A stretch of 64,000 bases of DNA. It comes from Streptomyces sp. CB02923. Lineage in GTDB: Bacteria; Actinomycetota; Actinomycetes; Streptomycetales; Streptomycetaceae. The translations under genes and the position numbers were made by a program. The notes under the pieces were generated by a model. The model was not told the DNA's origin, ran no database searches, and worked only from the letters and a program-made list of their open reading frames with translations. Each line of letters begins with the position of its first letter. Positions within the stretch are counted from its first letter, which is position 1. The stretch covers positions 62,001 through 126,000 of the forward strand of contig NZ_LWKZ01000012.1 of NCBI RefSeq assembly GCF_001905005.1, given 5' to 3'. Shown here piece after piece: positions 17,463-27,818 of the stretch.

Positions 17463-17576
17463 ATGGTTTCTGACGACGTGAGCGAAAAGACGCCGGGCAT
17501 TTTGCTTGTGGCGCGGCTGCACGTCGACCTGTGCCGCCTTGCCAGCGCCATCTGTCCGATCCGCGCTGCCGCCTGA
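17463..17576 (+). CDS. Sulfur-gene leader peptide upstream of cysO-cysM
   Basis: A 37-codon ORF beginning MVSDDVSEKTPGILLVARLH and ending with Cys codons in DLCRLASAICP. It matches a recurring Streptomyces leader type (LL-ARxHVDLCR-xxSAxC) found, from memory, before sulfur-assimilation genes. A TACGAT -10-like hexamer at 17451-17456 lies only six bases before the ATG, so the mRNA may be leaderless. The stop is 166 nt upstream of cysO. Cysteine-dependent translation of the two Cys codons could set expression of the downstream genes (inference). Confidence 0.78.
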   Translation: MVSDDVSEKTPGILLVARLHVDLCRLASAICPIRAAA

Positions 17577-17742
17577 CGCCGCCGTCACACCGGCCGCTCG
17601 GCGGCTCCCGCGCGCACCACGCCGTGCGCGCAGCACCGCGCCCGCCAAGCCCAGCGCCTCCGCGACGCACGCTCCGAGCCGCGCCGCACGCACACCCGCC
17701 CCGCACGTCACCGCACGTCACTGCCCTCCCACAGGAGCTCTC

Positions 17743-18998
<1,256 letters not shown>

Positions 18999-19043
18999 GG
19001 CCGGGAGCGGTCGGGCCGGGAGCGGTCGGGCCGGAAGAGGATG
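18999..19043. repeat. 15-bp tandem repeat directly after the cysM stop
   Basis: Two identical 15-bp units (GGCCGGGAGCGGTCG) and a third degenerate copy begin at the base after the stop codon. Confidence 0.85.
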
Positions 19044-19054
19044 GACCGGAACGC

Positions 19055-19086
19055 CGGGCCGCTCCGTAGGGAGCGGCCCGTTCTTT
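19055..19086 (+). terminator. Terminator of the cysO-cysM operon
   Basis: A perfect 11-bp stem with loop GTAG is followed by TTCTTT, a textbook intrinsic terminator. It also lies behind the convergent PemK-like gene. Confidence 0.9.
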
Positions 19087-19130
19087 ACGGAGCGGCCGTT
19101 CTGTGCGGCCCGGCGCGTTCGCCCGCCGCC

Positions 19131-19637
19131 TCAGCGTCCGGTGAGGCGGCGGACCCGCTTCCACACGGCCCCGTCGACGGCGCCGGCGCGGCGGCGGAAG
19201 TCCCGTAGCGGCACGTCGCGCAGCTCGTCCGTCTCCAGGAAGCTGGCCCGGTGCTGCCCGTCCCCGACCGTGCCGGGCGGTAGGGGGAGCACACCCGGCC
19301 GGTCCGGATGGTGCCGACTGGTGATCTTCGCGACGTGCGCCGTACCGCCGCGGACCGACAGCACCAGGCAGGGGCGGTCCTTCGCGCCCGGCCCGTCCTC
19401 GTACGGCACGCGGGCCCACCAGATCTCCCGCGCACGCGGCGTGCGCGCGCCCGGCTCCGCTATCTGCGCCGACCGTCCGCCGGGGCGCGTACGGTCGCGC
19501 ATCCGCGCTCTTGGCCGAAATCGTGCGCCCCGGGGTCTCCGCGCGCCCCGCGCGCGTGCCCGCCCGTCGACGAGCGCCGCCACCAGCGCCAGCGCGGCCA
19601 CCACGGCGAGCGCCGGCCACCACCCCGAGACGTCCAA
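19131..19637 (-). CDS. Membrane-tethered PemK/MazF-fold protein
   Basis: A 168-residue protein. Residues about 5-22 (WWPALAVVAALALVAALV) form one membrane helix, followed by an Arg-rich linker and a PemK/MazF-like domain: REIWWARVPYEDGPGAKDRP, CLVLSVRGGTAHVAKITSRHH and a C-terminal FRRRAGAVDGAVWKRVRRL. MazF-fold proteins are usually soluble RNases paired with an antitoxin; no antitoxin gene is next to this one. The TTG start is chosen because GGAGGG precedes it at good spacing and the helix then begins at residue 5. It may be a housekeeping derivative of the fold rather than a toxin. Confidence 0.72.
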   Translation of the reverse strand: MDVSGWWPALAVVAALALVAALVDGRARARGARRPRGARFRPRARMRDRTRPGGRSAQIAEPGARTPRAREIWWARVPYEDGPGAKDRPCLVLSVRGGTAHVAKITSRHHPDRPGVLPLPPGTVGDGQHRASFLETDELRDVPLRDFRRRAGAVDGAVWKRVRRLTGR

Positions 19638-20002
19638 GCCCGTTCCCTCCAAGATCCCGTCCCCCTTCCGACGGTACCGGCCGGAGCGGCTCCGCGGCAC
19701 GGCCGTACCGGCCGGACGGCGCCGTCGTGTAGGCGTACGGCACCGGGGAACCACAGGGAGGGAACACGGCTCTGTACACACCCACCTGGACTGGTGATTC
19801 CGCCCACAGCTCGCCCCGCCGGAGGAGCCACCAGCCCTTTCGCGCCTTACGCTCGTGGGCACCGCAATGACCGCCCAGGACCCGGCAAGGACCCGGCAAG
19901 GACTCCCGCCGGGCGAGGACCGGCGGGGACCCGGGCACGACCTCGCCGAAGCCCCGCATGGACCCGCCGCTCCGCCCCCCAGCCACGGAGGTTCACGCCC
20001 GC
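19638..20002. other. Intergenic region between the PemK-like and MBL genes
   Basis: A 365-bp divergent promoter region. Open frames here are Pro/Arg/Gly-rich shadows without ribosome binding sites. A direct duplication ACCCGGCAAGG occurs twice near 19877-19900. No operator was recognised. CACGGAGG before 20003 is the ribosome binding site of the MBL gene. Confidence 0.45.
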
Positions 20003-20755
20003 ATGAAGCTCACTGTCGTCGGTTGCTCGGGGTCGTTCCCTTCCACGGAATCGGCCTGTTCGAGCTACCTCTTGGAGGCCGACGGCTTCAGGCTGCTCAT
20101 CGACATGGGCAACGGCGCCCTTGGCGAGCTGCAGCGCCACTGCGGTCTCTACGACCTCGACGCCGTACTCCTGTCGCATCTGCACGCCGACCACTGCATC
20201 GACCTGTGCGGCTATTTCGTCGTCCGCTACTACCGGCCCGACGGCGGCCGGTGCGCGCCGATGCCCGTGTACGGACCGGCCGGCACCGAACGCAGGCTGA
20301 CCGCCGCGCACGCGGACCTGCCGACCGACCAGGCGATGAGCGAGGTCTTCGACTTCCGCACGCTGACTCCCGGCACGTTCACCGTCGGCCCTTTCACCGT
20401 CCGTACGGACCTGGTCAGCCATCCCGTCGAAGCGTTCGGCTTCCGTTTCGAACACGACGGCAAGACGCTGACGTACTCCGGGGACACCGGGGTCTGCGAC
20501 GCCCTGGACGGCCTCGCCGAGGACACCGACTTCTTCCTGTGCGAGGCGTCCTTCACGCACGGCAAGGAGGACATCCCGGACCTCCACCTCAACGGCCGCG
20601 AGGCGGGCGCGCACGCCGCGCGCGCCCGCGCGGGGCGACTGGTCCTGACCCACATCCCGCCGTGGACCGATCCGGGCATCAACCTGCGCGACGCGCAGGA
20701 AGTCTTCGACGGCCCGGTGGAGGTCGCCAAGGCGGGCGCGGTGTACGAGATCTGA
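20003..20755 (+). CDS. MBL-fold metal-dependent hydrolase (RNase Z/PDE-like)
   Basis: A 250-residue metallo-beta-lactamase-fold hydrolase. The zinc motif is SHLHADHCIDL (H-x-H-x-D-H), with an N-terminal GCSGSFPSTESACSSYLLE typical of the RNase Z/cyclic phosphodiesterase branch, and later zinc ligands in SGDTGVCDAL and VLTHIPPWTDP. The substrate is unknown. The start ATG follows GGAGG; an upstream in-frame start would add 15 residues with no similarity. The 3' end of the gene, stop codon included, is repeated twice more downstream. Confidence 0.87.
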   Translation: MKLTVVGCSGSFPSTESACSSYLLEADGFRLLIDMGNGALGELQRHCGLYDLDAVLLSHLHADHCIDLCGYFVVRYYRPDGGRCAPMPVYGPAGTERRLTAAHADLPTDQAMSEVFDFRTLTPGTFTVGPFTVRTDLVSHPVEAFGFRFEHDGKTLTYSGDTGVCDALDGLAEDTDFFLCEASFTHGKEDIPDLHLNGREAGAHAARARAGRLVLTHIPPWTDPGINLRDAQEVFDGPVEVAKAGAVYEI

Positions 20756-20832
20756 GGCGGGGGCGGGTCCGGTGTACGGGAGCTGAGGCGGGGCGGGCCC
20801 GGCGTACGAGATCTGAGCCGGGGGCGGGCCCG
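20741..20832. repeat. 31-bp tandem triplication covering the MBL stop codon
   Basis: Units at 20741-20771, 20772-20801 and 20802-20832 share the pattern GTGTACGAGATCTGAG followed by a G-rich half. The first unit contains the real end of the gene (V-Y-E-I-stop); the next two repeat it, stop codon included, outside the coding frame. Confidence 0.9.
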
Positions 20833-20870
20833 GCTCCGGCTGCCCGGTCCGGATCCACGTACGTACGTCA

Positions 20871-20918
20871 TACGCAGCGGGCCCCCGCGACCACATGGTC
20901 GCGGGGGCCCGCTGCGTA
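20871..20918. terminator. Very strong bidirectional terminator
   Basis: A perfect 23-bp stem with a 2-nt nominal loop (20871-20893 with 20896-20918) separates the MBL gene from the convergent nagE2 gene. Confidence 0.92.
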
Positions 20919-20939
20919 CCGGGGGCGTGCGGCCGGGGC

Positions 20940-22208
<1,269 letters not shown>

Positions 22209-22259
22209 CGGATTCCTCCAGGTGAGGCGGGCTCTCGGAGAAAGGGGACGGCCCGCCGG

Positions 22260-22292
22260 CTTGGTCTACACCACTCAGTGGTTTAGACCATT
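22260..22292. promoter_or_regulatory. Two adjacent DasR-type dre boxes upstream of nagE2
   Basis: The boxes are CTTGGTCTACACCACT (22260-22275) and AGTGGTTTAGACCATT (22277-22292), matching the dre consensus AGTGGTCTAGACCACT at about 13 and 14 of 16 positions. They lie 52-84 bp before the nagE2 start. Confidence 0.85.
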
Positions 22293-22382
22293 CTTAGCAT
22301 GTCGCCCACACATAAAGGAATCCGTTGTTCCCCAACGTTTAGATCACATGCCGAGCGGCCTACAAGAGCCGCGGCCCGAAGG

Positions 22383-22406
22383 GCCGACCGGCCCGGGCCG
22401 GTCGGC
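22383..22406 (-). terminator. Perfect 24-nt palindrome behind nagE1
   Basis: A 12-bp uninterrupted dyad (GCCGACCGGCCC and its complement) lies 70 bp past the nagE1 stop and before the nagE2 operator region, consistent with separate transcription of the two permease genes. Confidence 0.6.
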
Positions 22407-22477
22407 GGGAGGCCGGTCGGTGCGGCGTCCCGGGTGCAGGCACCGCGCCCGTACCCGTACCCGTCTGCGGCTTCGCG

Positions 22478-23800
22478 CTACTTCGTGTTCTCCTTCGTCA
22501 GTTCCTCCTCCACTTCCTCCGGCTCGCGGCCCGGAGTGTGCAGGTCGAACTTGGTGATCACGAAGCGGAACAGCACGTAATAGACGACCGCGAAACATAC
22601 CCCGATCGGAATGATCATCCACGGTTTGGTCGCCAGCCCCCAATTGATCACATAGTCGATCAGGCCGGCCGAGAAACTGAAACCGTCCTTCACGCCCAGC
22701 GCCCAGCTCACCGCCATCGACACCCCCGTCAGTACGGCGTGGATCGCGTACAGCAGAGGCGCGACGAACAGGAACGAATACTCGATCGGCTCGGTCACGC
22801 CCGTGACGAAGGAGGTCAGGCCGACCGACAGCATCAGGCCGCCGATCTCCTTGCGGCGGTGCGGCTTGGCGCAGTGCGTGATCGCCAGCGCCGCGGCCGG
22901 CAGCGCGAACATCATGATCGGGAAGAAGCCCGTGGTGAACTGCCCGGCCGTCGGATCACCCGCCAGGAACCGGTTGATGTCACCGTGCACGGACGTACCG
23001 TCCGGCTTGGTGAAGTCACCGAACTGGAACCACATGAACGTATTCAGGAACTGGTGCATCCCGATCACCAGCAGCGCCCGGTTGGCGACACCGAAGATGC
23101 CCGAACCGGTGGCCCCCAGATCCGTCAGCCACTTGCTGAAGCTGGTCAGCGCGTCACCGATCGGCGGCCAGACCCACAGGCACAGCGCCGCGAAGGCCAG
23201 CCCGACGAACGCCATGATGATCGGCACCAGCCGGCGCCCGTTGAAGAAGCCCAGCCAGTCCACCAGCTTCACGCGGTGGTAGCGCTGCCAGATCCACGCG
23301 GCGCAGAACCCCGTCACGATGCCGCCGAAGACCCCGGGATTCTGGAAGTCCGCCGGAGTGGCCTTGCCGCTCCCGTCGACGCACACCCCGCCCCACTGCC
23401 CGGCCGTGGCGTACGCGGAACCCGCCGCGCAGTCCTGCGGGAACTGGTGCAGCACCGAGTAGTAGACGAGGAAACCGACCACCGCGGCCAGCGCCGTCGA
23501 GCCGTCCGCCTTCTTCGCCATCCCGATCGCCACACCGACGCAGAACAGCAGCGGCAGACCGAGCGAGGAGTCCAGCAGCGCGCCGCCCGCACCCGCGAAC
23601 ACCTTCGCCACGCTGTCCCAGCCCAGACCGTCCGCGCCGAAGACGTCCGGCTGGCCCAGACGATTGAGGATGCCCGCGGCAGGAAGTACGGCGATGGGGA
23701 GCTGGAGGCTGCGCCCCATCTTCTGCAGGCCCTGGAAGAGGCCCGCCGACCGCTTCTTCGCGCCGGTCCGCTTTCCGGCCGCTGCCGCGTTCGAGCTCAT
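22478..23800 (-). CDS. nagE1: PTS EIIC component NagE1 (paralog of NagE2)
   Basis: A 440-residue EIIC permease closely similar to the downstream nagE2 product (KMGRSLQLPIAVLPAAGILNRLG, TSFVTGVTEPIEYSFLFVAPLLY). It differs by an extra Cys-containing segment around residue 130 (QDCAAGSAYATAGQWGGVC). GGAGGACGCAG precedes the ATG; the frame is open upstream but without similarity. A dre-like box lies between this gene and the divergent nagF. The two paralogs probably arose by tandem duplication; in S. coelicolor NagE2 carries GlcNAc and the role of NagE1 is less clear. Confidence 0.9.
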   Translation of the reverse strand: MSSNAAAAGKRTGAKKRSAGLFQGLQKMGRSLQLPIAVLPAAGILNRLGQPDVFGADGLGWDSVAKVFAGAGGALLDSSLGLPLLFCVGVAIGMAKKADGSTALAAVVGFLVYYSVLHQFPQDCAAGSAYATAGQWGGVCVDGSGKATPADFQNPGVFGGIVTGFCAAWIWQRYHRVKLVDWLGFFNGRRLVPIIMAFVGLAFAALCLWVWPPIGDALTSFSKWLTDLGATGSGIFGVANRALLVIGMHQFLNTFMWFQFGDFTKPDGTSVHGDINRFLAGDPTAGQFTTGFFPIMMFALPAAALAITHCAKPHRRKEIGGLMLSVGLTSFVTGVTEPIEYSFLFVAPLLYAIHAVLTGVSMAVSWALGVKDGFSFSAGLIDYVINWGLATKPWMIIPIGVCFAVVYYVLFRFVITKFDLHTPGREPEEVEEELTKENTK

Positions 23801-23856
23801 CTGCGTCCTCCCGGCCGCCGACCCGTCGCGGGCCGGCTCGGTACGTGCCGCATACT

Positions 23857-23872
23857 GATGGTGTAGACCACT
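23857..23872. promoter_or_regulatory. DasR-type dre box between nagE1 and nagF
   Basis: GATGGTGTAGACCACT matches the dre consensus at 13 of 16 positions. It overlaps a second short dyad (CCACTTGTGG) and lies 57 bp upstream of nagE1 and about 155 bp upstream of nagF. Confidence 0.78.
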
Positions 23873-24028
23873 TGTGGTGCGTTTCGGACCCCCGGAAAAG
23901 CGCTGCCGGGTGGTCGCCATCATTCGCCAGAGCGCGGGCGCGCGCCCGGGTAGCTGGGCTGAACGTGCGTTACCGTGTGATCACCGTGCGGCACCGACCG
24001 CCGGTGGCCGAGACAAGCAGGAGTGGAC

Positions 24029-24262
24029 ATGGCCAGCAAGGCTGAGAAGATCGTCGCCGGGCTCGGCGGCCTCGACAACATCGAAGAGGTCGAGGGCTGC
24101 ATCACCCGCCTGCGCACCGAGGTCGCCGACGCTTCCCTCGTCGACGAGGCCGCGCTGAAGGCCGCCGGCGCACACGGCGTCGTGAAGATGGGCAACGCCA
24201 TCCAGGTCGTCATCGGCACCGACGCGGACCCGATCGCCGCCGAGATCGAAGACATGATGTGA
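24029..24262 (+). CDS. nagF: PTS EIIB component NagF
   Basis: A 77-residue EIIB domain that passes phosphate from EIIA to incoming GlcNAc. The phosphorylated Cys is in [12 protein letters not shown] (the conserved C-I/T-T-R-L motif), followed by [17 protein letters not shown]. The ATG is chosen because CAGGAG lies five bases before it; a GTG two codons upstream would overlap that site. It is divergent from nagE1 and nagE2, which supply the membrane EIIC partner. Confidence 0.93.
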   Translation: MASKAEKIVAGLGGLDNIEEVEGCITRLRTEVADASLVDEAALKAAGAHGVVKMGNAIQVVIGTDADPIAAEIEDMM

Positions 24263-24383
24263 GCAGCTGACCGCTCACCGTCCGGGCCCCGGCCGCCCGC
24301 CGCACCAGGCGACGGACCGGGGCTCCGACATGTGTACGTACGCGTACGCCACGGAGCCGCGCGACGCGGCCCCCGGGCCCCGG

Positions 24384-24493
24384 CCGACCCGGGAACGGGA
24401 CCCCGGCCGCCCCTGCTCCGGACCCTGCCCGATCCGGGAACGGGACCCCGTCCGATCCTGGAACGGACCCCGTCCGATCCGGAACGGGCCCCT
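24384..24493. repeat. Degenerate 22-26-bp tandem repeats upstream of rph
   Basis: About four head-to-tail copies of a unit resembling CCGATCCGGGAACGGGACCC fill the 130 bp in front of the rph start. Confidence 0.8.
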
Positions 24494-24518
24494 CTGCCGA
24501 GCCGATAGGGTCGGGGCC

Positions 24519-25250
<732 letters not shown>

Positions 25251-25276
25251 CGTGAACCGTGCGCCCCACGGGCGCC

Positions 25277-25366
25277 GCACGAGCCGCTTGATGCGCGTAC
25301 GAGCCCTTTGTGGCCCGTACGAGCCCCTTGCAGCTGTACGACGCTTGCCGCCGTACGAGCCGCTTG
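25277..25366. repeat. About 20-bp tandem repeats after rph
   Basis: Five degenerate units of GTACGAGCCNCTTG spaced about 20 bp apart start 27 bp after the rph stop codon. Confidence 0.8.
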
Positions 25367-25493
25367 ACGCGCCGGCCCCCGCAACGGCGGGCCGGCGCGC
25401 CGCCCACCGCCTCGCGGAGCCCGCCCTGTGACCTTTCCCTCGTGGGATCTGCGTCTCTAGGCATACGGCGAACAGCCGCGCACCGTGGGACGC

Positions 25494-25658
25494 ATGTCCA
25501 CTTCCGCTGCCACGGCTGCCGCAGCCGACGCCCCCGCCACCGCGTCCCGGGCCCGCACCGGCGGGCCCAAGGACGACCGCAACCTGCTGGAACACCTCGT
25601 CGGCTGGACCCTCGTCGTCGTCCTGGCCATGCTCTTCACCCAGACCGGCCTCATGTGA
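25494..25658 (+). CDS. Small single-pass membrane protein
   Basis: A 54-residue ORF: an Ala/Thr-rich hydrophilic N-terminus, a charged stretch (GPKDDRNLLEH) and one hydrophobic helix (LVGWTLVVVLAMLFTQTGLM) ending at the stop. Codon use has the strong third-position GC bias of real genes here. GTGGGACGC directly before the ATG is only a weak ribosome binding site. Position between rph and rdgB recurs, from memory, in other streptomycetes. Function unknown. A tandem repeat begins at its stop codon. Confidence 0.6.
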   Translation: MSTSAATAAAADAPATASRARTGGPKDDRNLLEHLVGWTLVVVLAMLFTQTGLM

Positions 25659-25735
25659 CATGCGGGGCGCCCGCCCCTGTGACGCTCGGGGCACCCGCCC
25701 CCGCACGCGCCTGTGACACGCGGGGCGCCCGCCCC
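25654..25735. repeat. 24-bp repeat (three copies) containing the small-protein stop codon
   Basis: Units at 25654-25677, 25678-25701 and 25712-25735 share the frame TGTGAC, eight or so variable bases and CGCCCGCCCC. The TGA in the first is the stop codon of the 54-residue ORF. Confidence 0.85.
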
Positions 25736-25857
25736 GCACCGCCCCGGCCTTCCCGGCCCCGGCCCTCCCGGCCCCGGCAACCAAAGCCCGCCCGACGGCG
25801 TTCTCCCTAGTACCGGTGCACCGCCCGTGCACGGCACGCCCAGGGGAGGACCGTTCC

Positions 25858-26310
25858 ATGGCACGACGCCGTACCGCAGGCCGCCGTACCGCACTTCGCC
25901 GTACCGCAGGCCGCAGCACCGCAGGCCGCCGTCCGGTGGCCACCACCGCGGCCGTCCTCGCGGCGACCGCCCTGGCCGTACCCCTCCTCGCCGCCTGCGG
26001 AGCGGTCGAGACGGCGGTCGGCTGCGCCAAGGTCGCCACGACCTTCGCCAACGACCTGTCCTCCCTCCAGCAGGACTTGAGCAACGCCGCCGACAGCCCC
26101 CAGGACGCCGAACGCGCCATCGACCGCCTCAACAAGGACCTCGGCAAGATCCAGAAGGCGACGGACGACCCCGATGTCCAAAAGGCGCTCAGCGGCCTCA
26201 CCGACGCCCTGGACAAGGCCGACGACGCCGTACGCGACGGCAAGTCCCCCGACCTCACCGCACTGCGGGACGCGGCCGGCGCCCTCACCAAGAGCTGCGC
26301 CACAGGATGA
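25858..26310 (+). CDS. Small secreted lipoprotein of unknown function
   Basis: A 150-residue lipoprotein. An unusually long Arg-rich N-region (about 26 residues, from repeated CGTACCGCAGGCCGC DNA units) precedes the hydrophobic core and lipobox LAAC with Cys47. The mature part contains two further Cys and heptad-like amphipathic helices (SSLQQDLSNAADSPQDAERAIDRLNKDL), suggesting a helical bundle outside the membrane. GGGGAGGA precedes the ATG. It lies just upstream of rdgB. No domain name can be given. Confidence 0.75.
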   Translation: MARRRTAGRRTALRRTAGRSTAGRRPVATTAAVLAATALAVPLLAACGAVETAVGCAKVATTFANDLSSLQQDLSNAADSPQDAERAIDRLNKDLGKIQKATDDPDVQKALSGLTDALDKADDAVRDGKSPDLTALRDAAGALTKSCATG

Positions 26311-26344
26311 GCGGACCTGCCGTCGCCCTGGATAATCGGGCCAC

Positions 26345-26947
26345 ATGAACCGCCTGATTCTCGCCACCCGCAACGCCGGCAAAGTCACCGAACTCCGCGC
26401 CATCCTGGCCGCCGCCGACCTCGACGTCGAACTGGTCGGCGCCGACGCCTACCCGGACGTCCCCGACGTCAAGGAAACCGGCGTCACCTTCGCCGAGAAC
26501 GCCCTCCTGAAGGCCCACGCCCTCGCCCAGGCCACCGGCCACCCGGCCGTCGCCGACGACTCCGGCCTGTGCGTCGACGTCCTCGGCGGCGCACCCGGCA
26601 TCTTCTCCGCCCGCTGGGCCGGCCGGCACGGCGACGACGCGGCCAACCTCGACCTGCTCCTCGCCCAGCTCTCCGACATCGCCGACGGCCACCGCGCGGC
26701 CCACTTCGCGTGCGCCGCGGCCCTCGCCCTGCCCGACGGCACCGAACGCGTCGTCGAGGGCCGTCTCGAAGGCACCCTGCGCCACACCCCCGCCGGCACC
26801 GGCGGCTTCGGCTACGACCCGATCCTGGCCCCCCTCGGCGACACCCGCACCTGCGCCGAACTGACCGCCGACGAGAAGAACGCCATCAGCCACCGCGGCA
26901 AGGCGTTCCGGGAGCTGGTACCGGTGGTTCGGGAACTGCTGGGCTGA
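26345..26947 (+). CDS. rdgB: Non-canonical purine NTP pyrophosphatase (RdgB/HAM1)
   Basis: A 200-residue housekeeping enzyme that hydrolyses dITP, ITP and XTP to monophosphates. Signature blocks: the N-terminal ILATRNAGKVTELRAIL, TFAENALLKA, the catalytic VADDSGLCVDVLGGAPGIFSAR, and GGFGYDPILAP and SHRGKAFREL near the end. Length and motifs are standard. Followed by a bidirectional terminator and a tRNA gene on the other strand. Confidence 0.95.
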   Translation: MNRLILATRNAGKVTELRAILAAADLDVELVGADAYPDVPDVKETGVTFAENALLKAHALAQATGHPAVADDSGLCVDVLGGAPGIFSARWAGRHGDDAANLDLLLAQLSDIADGHRAAHFACAAALALPDGTERVVEGRLEGTLRHTPAGTGGFGYDPILAPLGDTRTCAELTADEKNAISHRGKAFRELVPVVRELLG

Positions 26948-26968
26948 GGCCGCGGACACCCCGCACGA

Positions 26969-27007
26969 CGAAGGCCCGGCCCCGTACGAAACGGGACCGG
27001 GCCTTCG
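26969..27007. terminator. Terminator between rdgB and the tRNA gene
   Basis: A 17-bp stem with one mismatch (26969-26985 with 26991-27007) and a 5-nt loop lies between two converging transcripts. Confidence 0.8.
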
Positions 27008-27018
27008 ATTCAAAGGCG

Positions 27019-27102
27019 TGCGGCCGGAGGGACTCGAACCCTCATGGGATTTCTCCCACAGCATCCTAAGTGCTGCGCGTAAACCTGTTCCGCCACGGCC
27101 GC
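27019..27102 (-). tRNA. tRNA-Leu (anticodon UAG)
   Basis: The complement folds as a class II tRNA of 84 nt. The acceptor stem GCGGCCG pairs with CGGCCGC, the anticodon arm CAGCA-CTTAGGA-TGCTG gives anticodon UAG (codon CUA), a long variable arm TGGGAGAAATCCCA follows, and the T-arm is GAGGGTTCGAGTCCCTC. The discriminator is A and no CCA is encoded. It is not bldA, whose anticodon is UAA. The HNH genes on the same strand end 44 bp upstream of its 5' end. Confidence 0.95.
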
Positions 27103-27146
27103 ATCCACGCCATGGTACTGGTGGCCCGGCCGTGTCTTCCATGGCC

Positions 27147-27818
27147 TCAGCGGCAGGAAACTGATCGAGCTCCACCTCGGCACCATGTTCGGGTTGCCGC
27201 GTGGCAGTTGGGACACAGCAGGCGGAGGTTCCCGGGACGGTCGTCGCTCCAGTCCCCGTTGATGTGATCCACTTCGAGTGTCATGGGTTTCCCGGTCCAC
27301 ACCGGGCCGGTTCCGCAGGCGGCGCAGCGCTCGGGTACGCCGGTCTGCCGGAGGGCTCGTCGCAGCAGAAGGGTCTTCGTCCGGCGGGCCCCGTCGTGTT
27401 TCACCAGGATGCGTTCGGGTGGCTTCATGGGCGTGGGACTCGGTTTCCCACGGCGGTGGGCCTGACCCAGGAAGTGGGATGTGTCGAGACCGTCCTCGGC
27501 GATCCACTGGCGCAGGAAGATTCGGGTCCGCGAGTTGTCGGCGCGGCCCAGCTTGCGCAGTACGTCGGAAATCGACTCAGAGGCGGAAACCGCTTCACGG
27601 AGCGCGTCCAGTGTCGGGCGGGGGCAGTTTCTCTCGTAGGGGCGCCGGGCTCGGAAGTGCGAGATGTCGATGCCGAACTGCTCGAAGCGGCGACGCAGAT
27701 ACCGGCGTAGGCGGCTGTAGGGCTGGGTGCCGAAGAAGACGATGACCTCGTCGAGGCTGGTGCAGCTCCTGGCCGCTTCCGCCAGCCGTTCCGGTGTGTA
27801 CTTGGCGGCGCTGCTCAT
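27147..27818 (-). CDS. HNH endonuclease (second of a tandem pair)
   Basis: A 223-residue HNH nuclease. The C-terminal domain has paired Cys (CAACGTGP and CPNCH) around the HNH core TLEVDHINGDWSDDRPGNLR. The N-terminal half contains two related repeats of about 55-60 residues, each an Ala/Leu-rich helix region followed by Arg-rich helices and closing with DISHF or LDTSHF; these are likely DNA-binding modules. A GAGGTGG site precedes the ATG, which overlaps the upstream paralog by four bases. Base composition is less GC-rich than neighbouring genes, suggesting transfer. Probably a mobile or homing-type endonuclease. Confidence 0.85.
   Translation of the reverse strand: MSSAAKYTPERLAEAARSCTSLDEVIVFFGTQPYSRLRRYLRRRFEQFGIDISHFRARRPYERNCPRPTLDALREAVSASESISDVLRKLGRADNSRTRIFLRQWIAEDGLDTSHFLGQAHRRGKPSPTPMKPPERILVKHDGARRTKTLLLRRALRQTGVPERCAACGTGPVWTGKPMTLEVDHINGDWSDDRPGNLRLLCPNCHAATRTWCRGGARSVSCR

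Noticed and set aside
27019..27102. Possible bldA, the developmental tRNA-Leu
   Set aside because: The anticodon is UAG, not UAA, and the body sequence differs from bldA as remembered.
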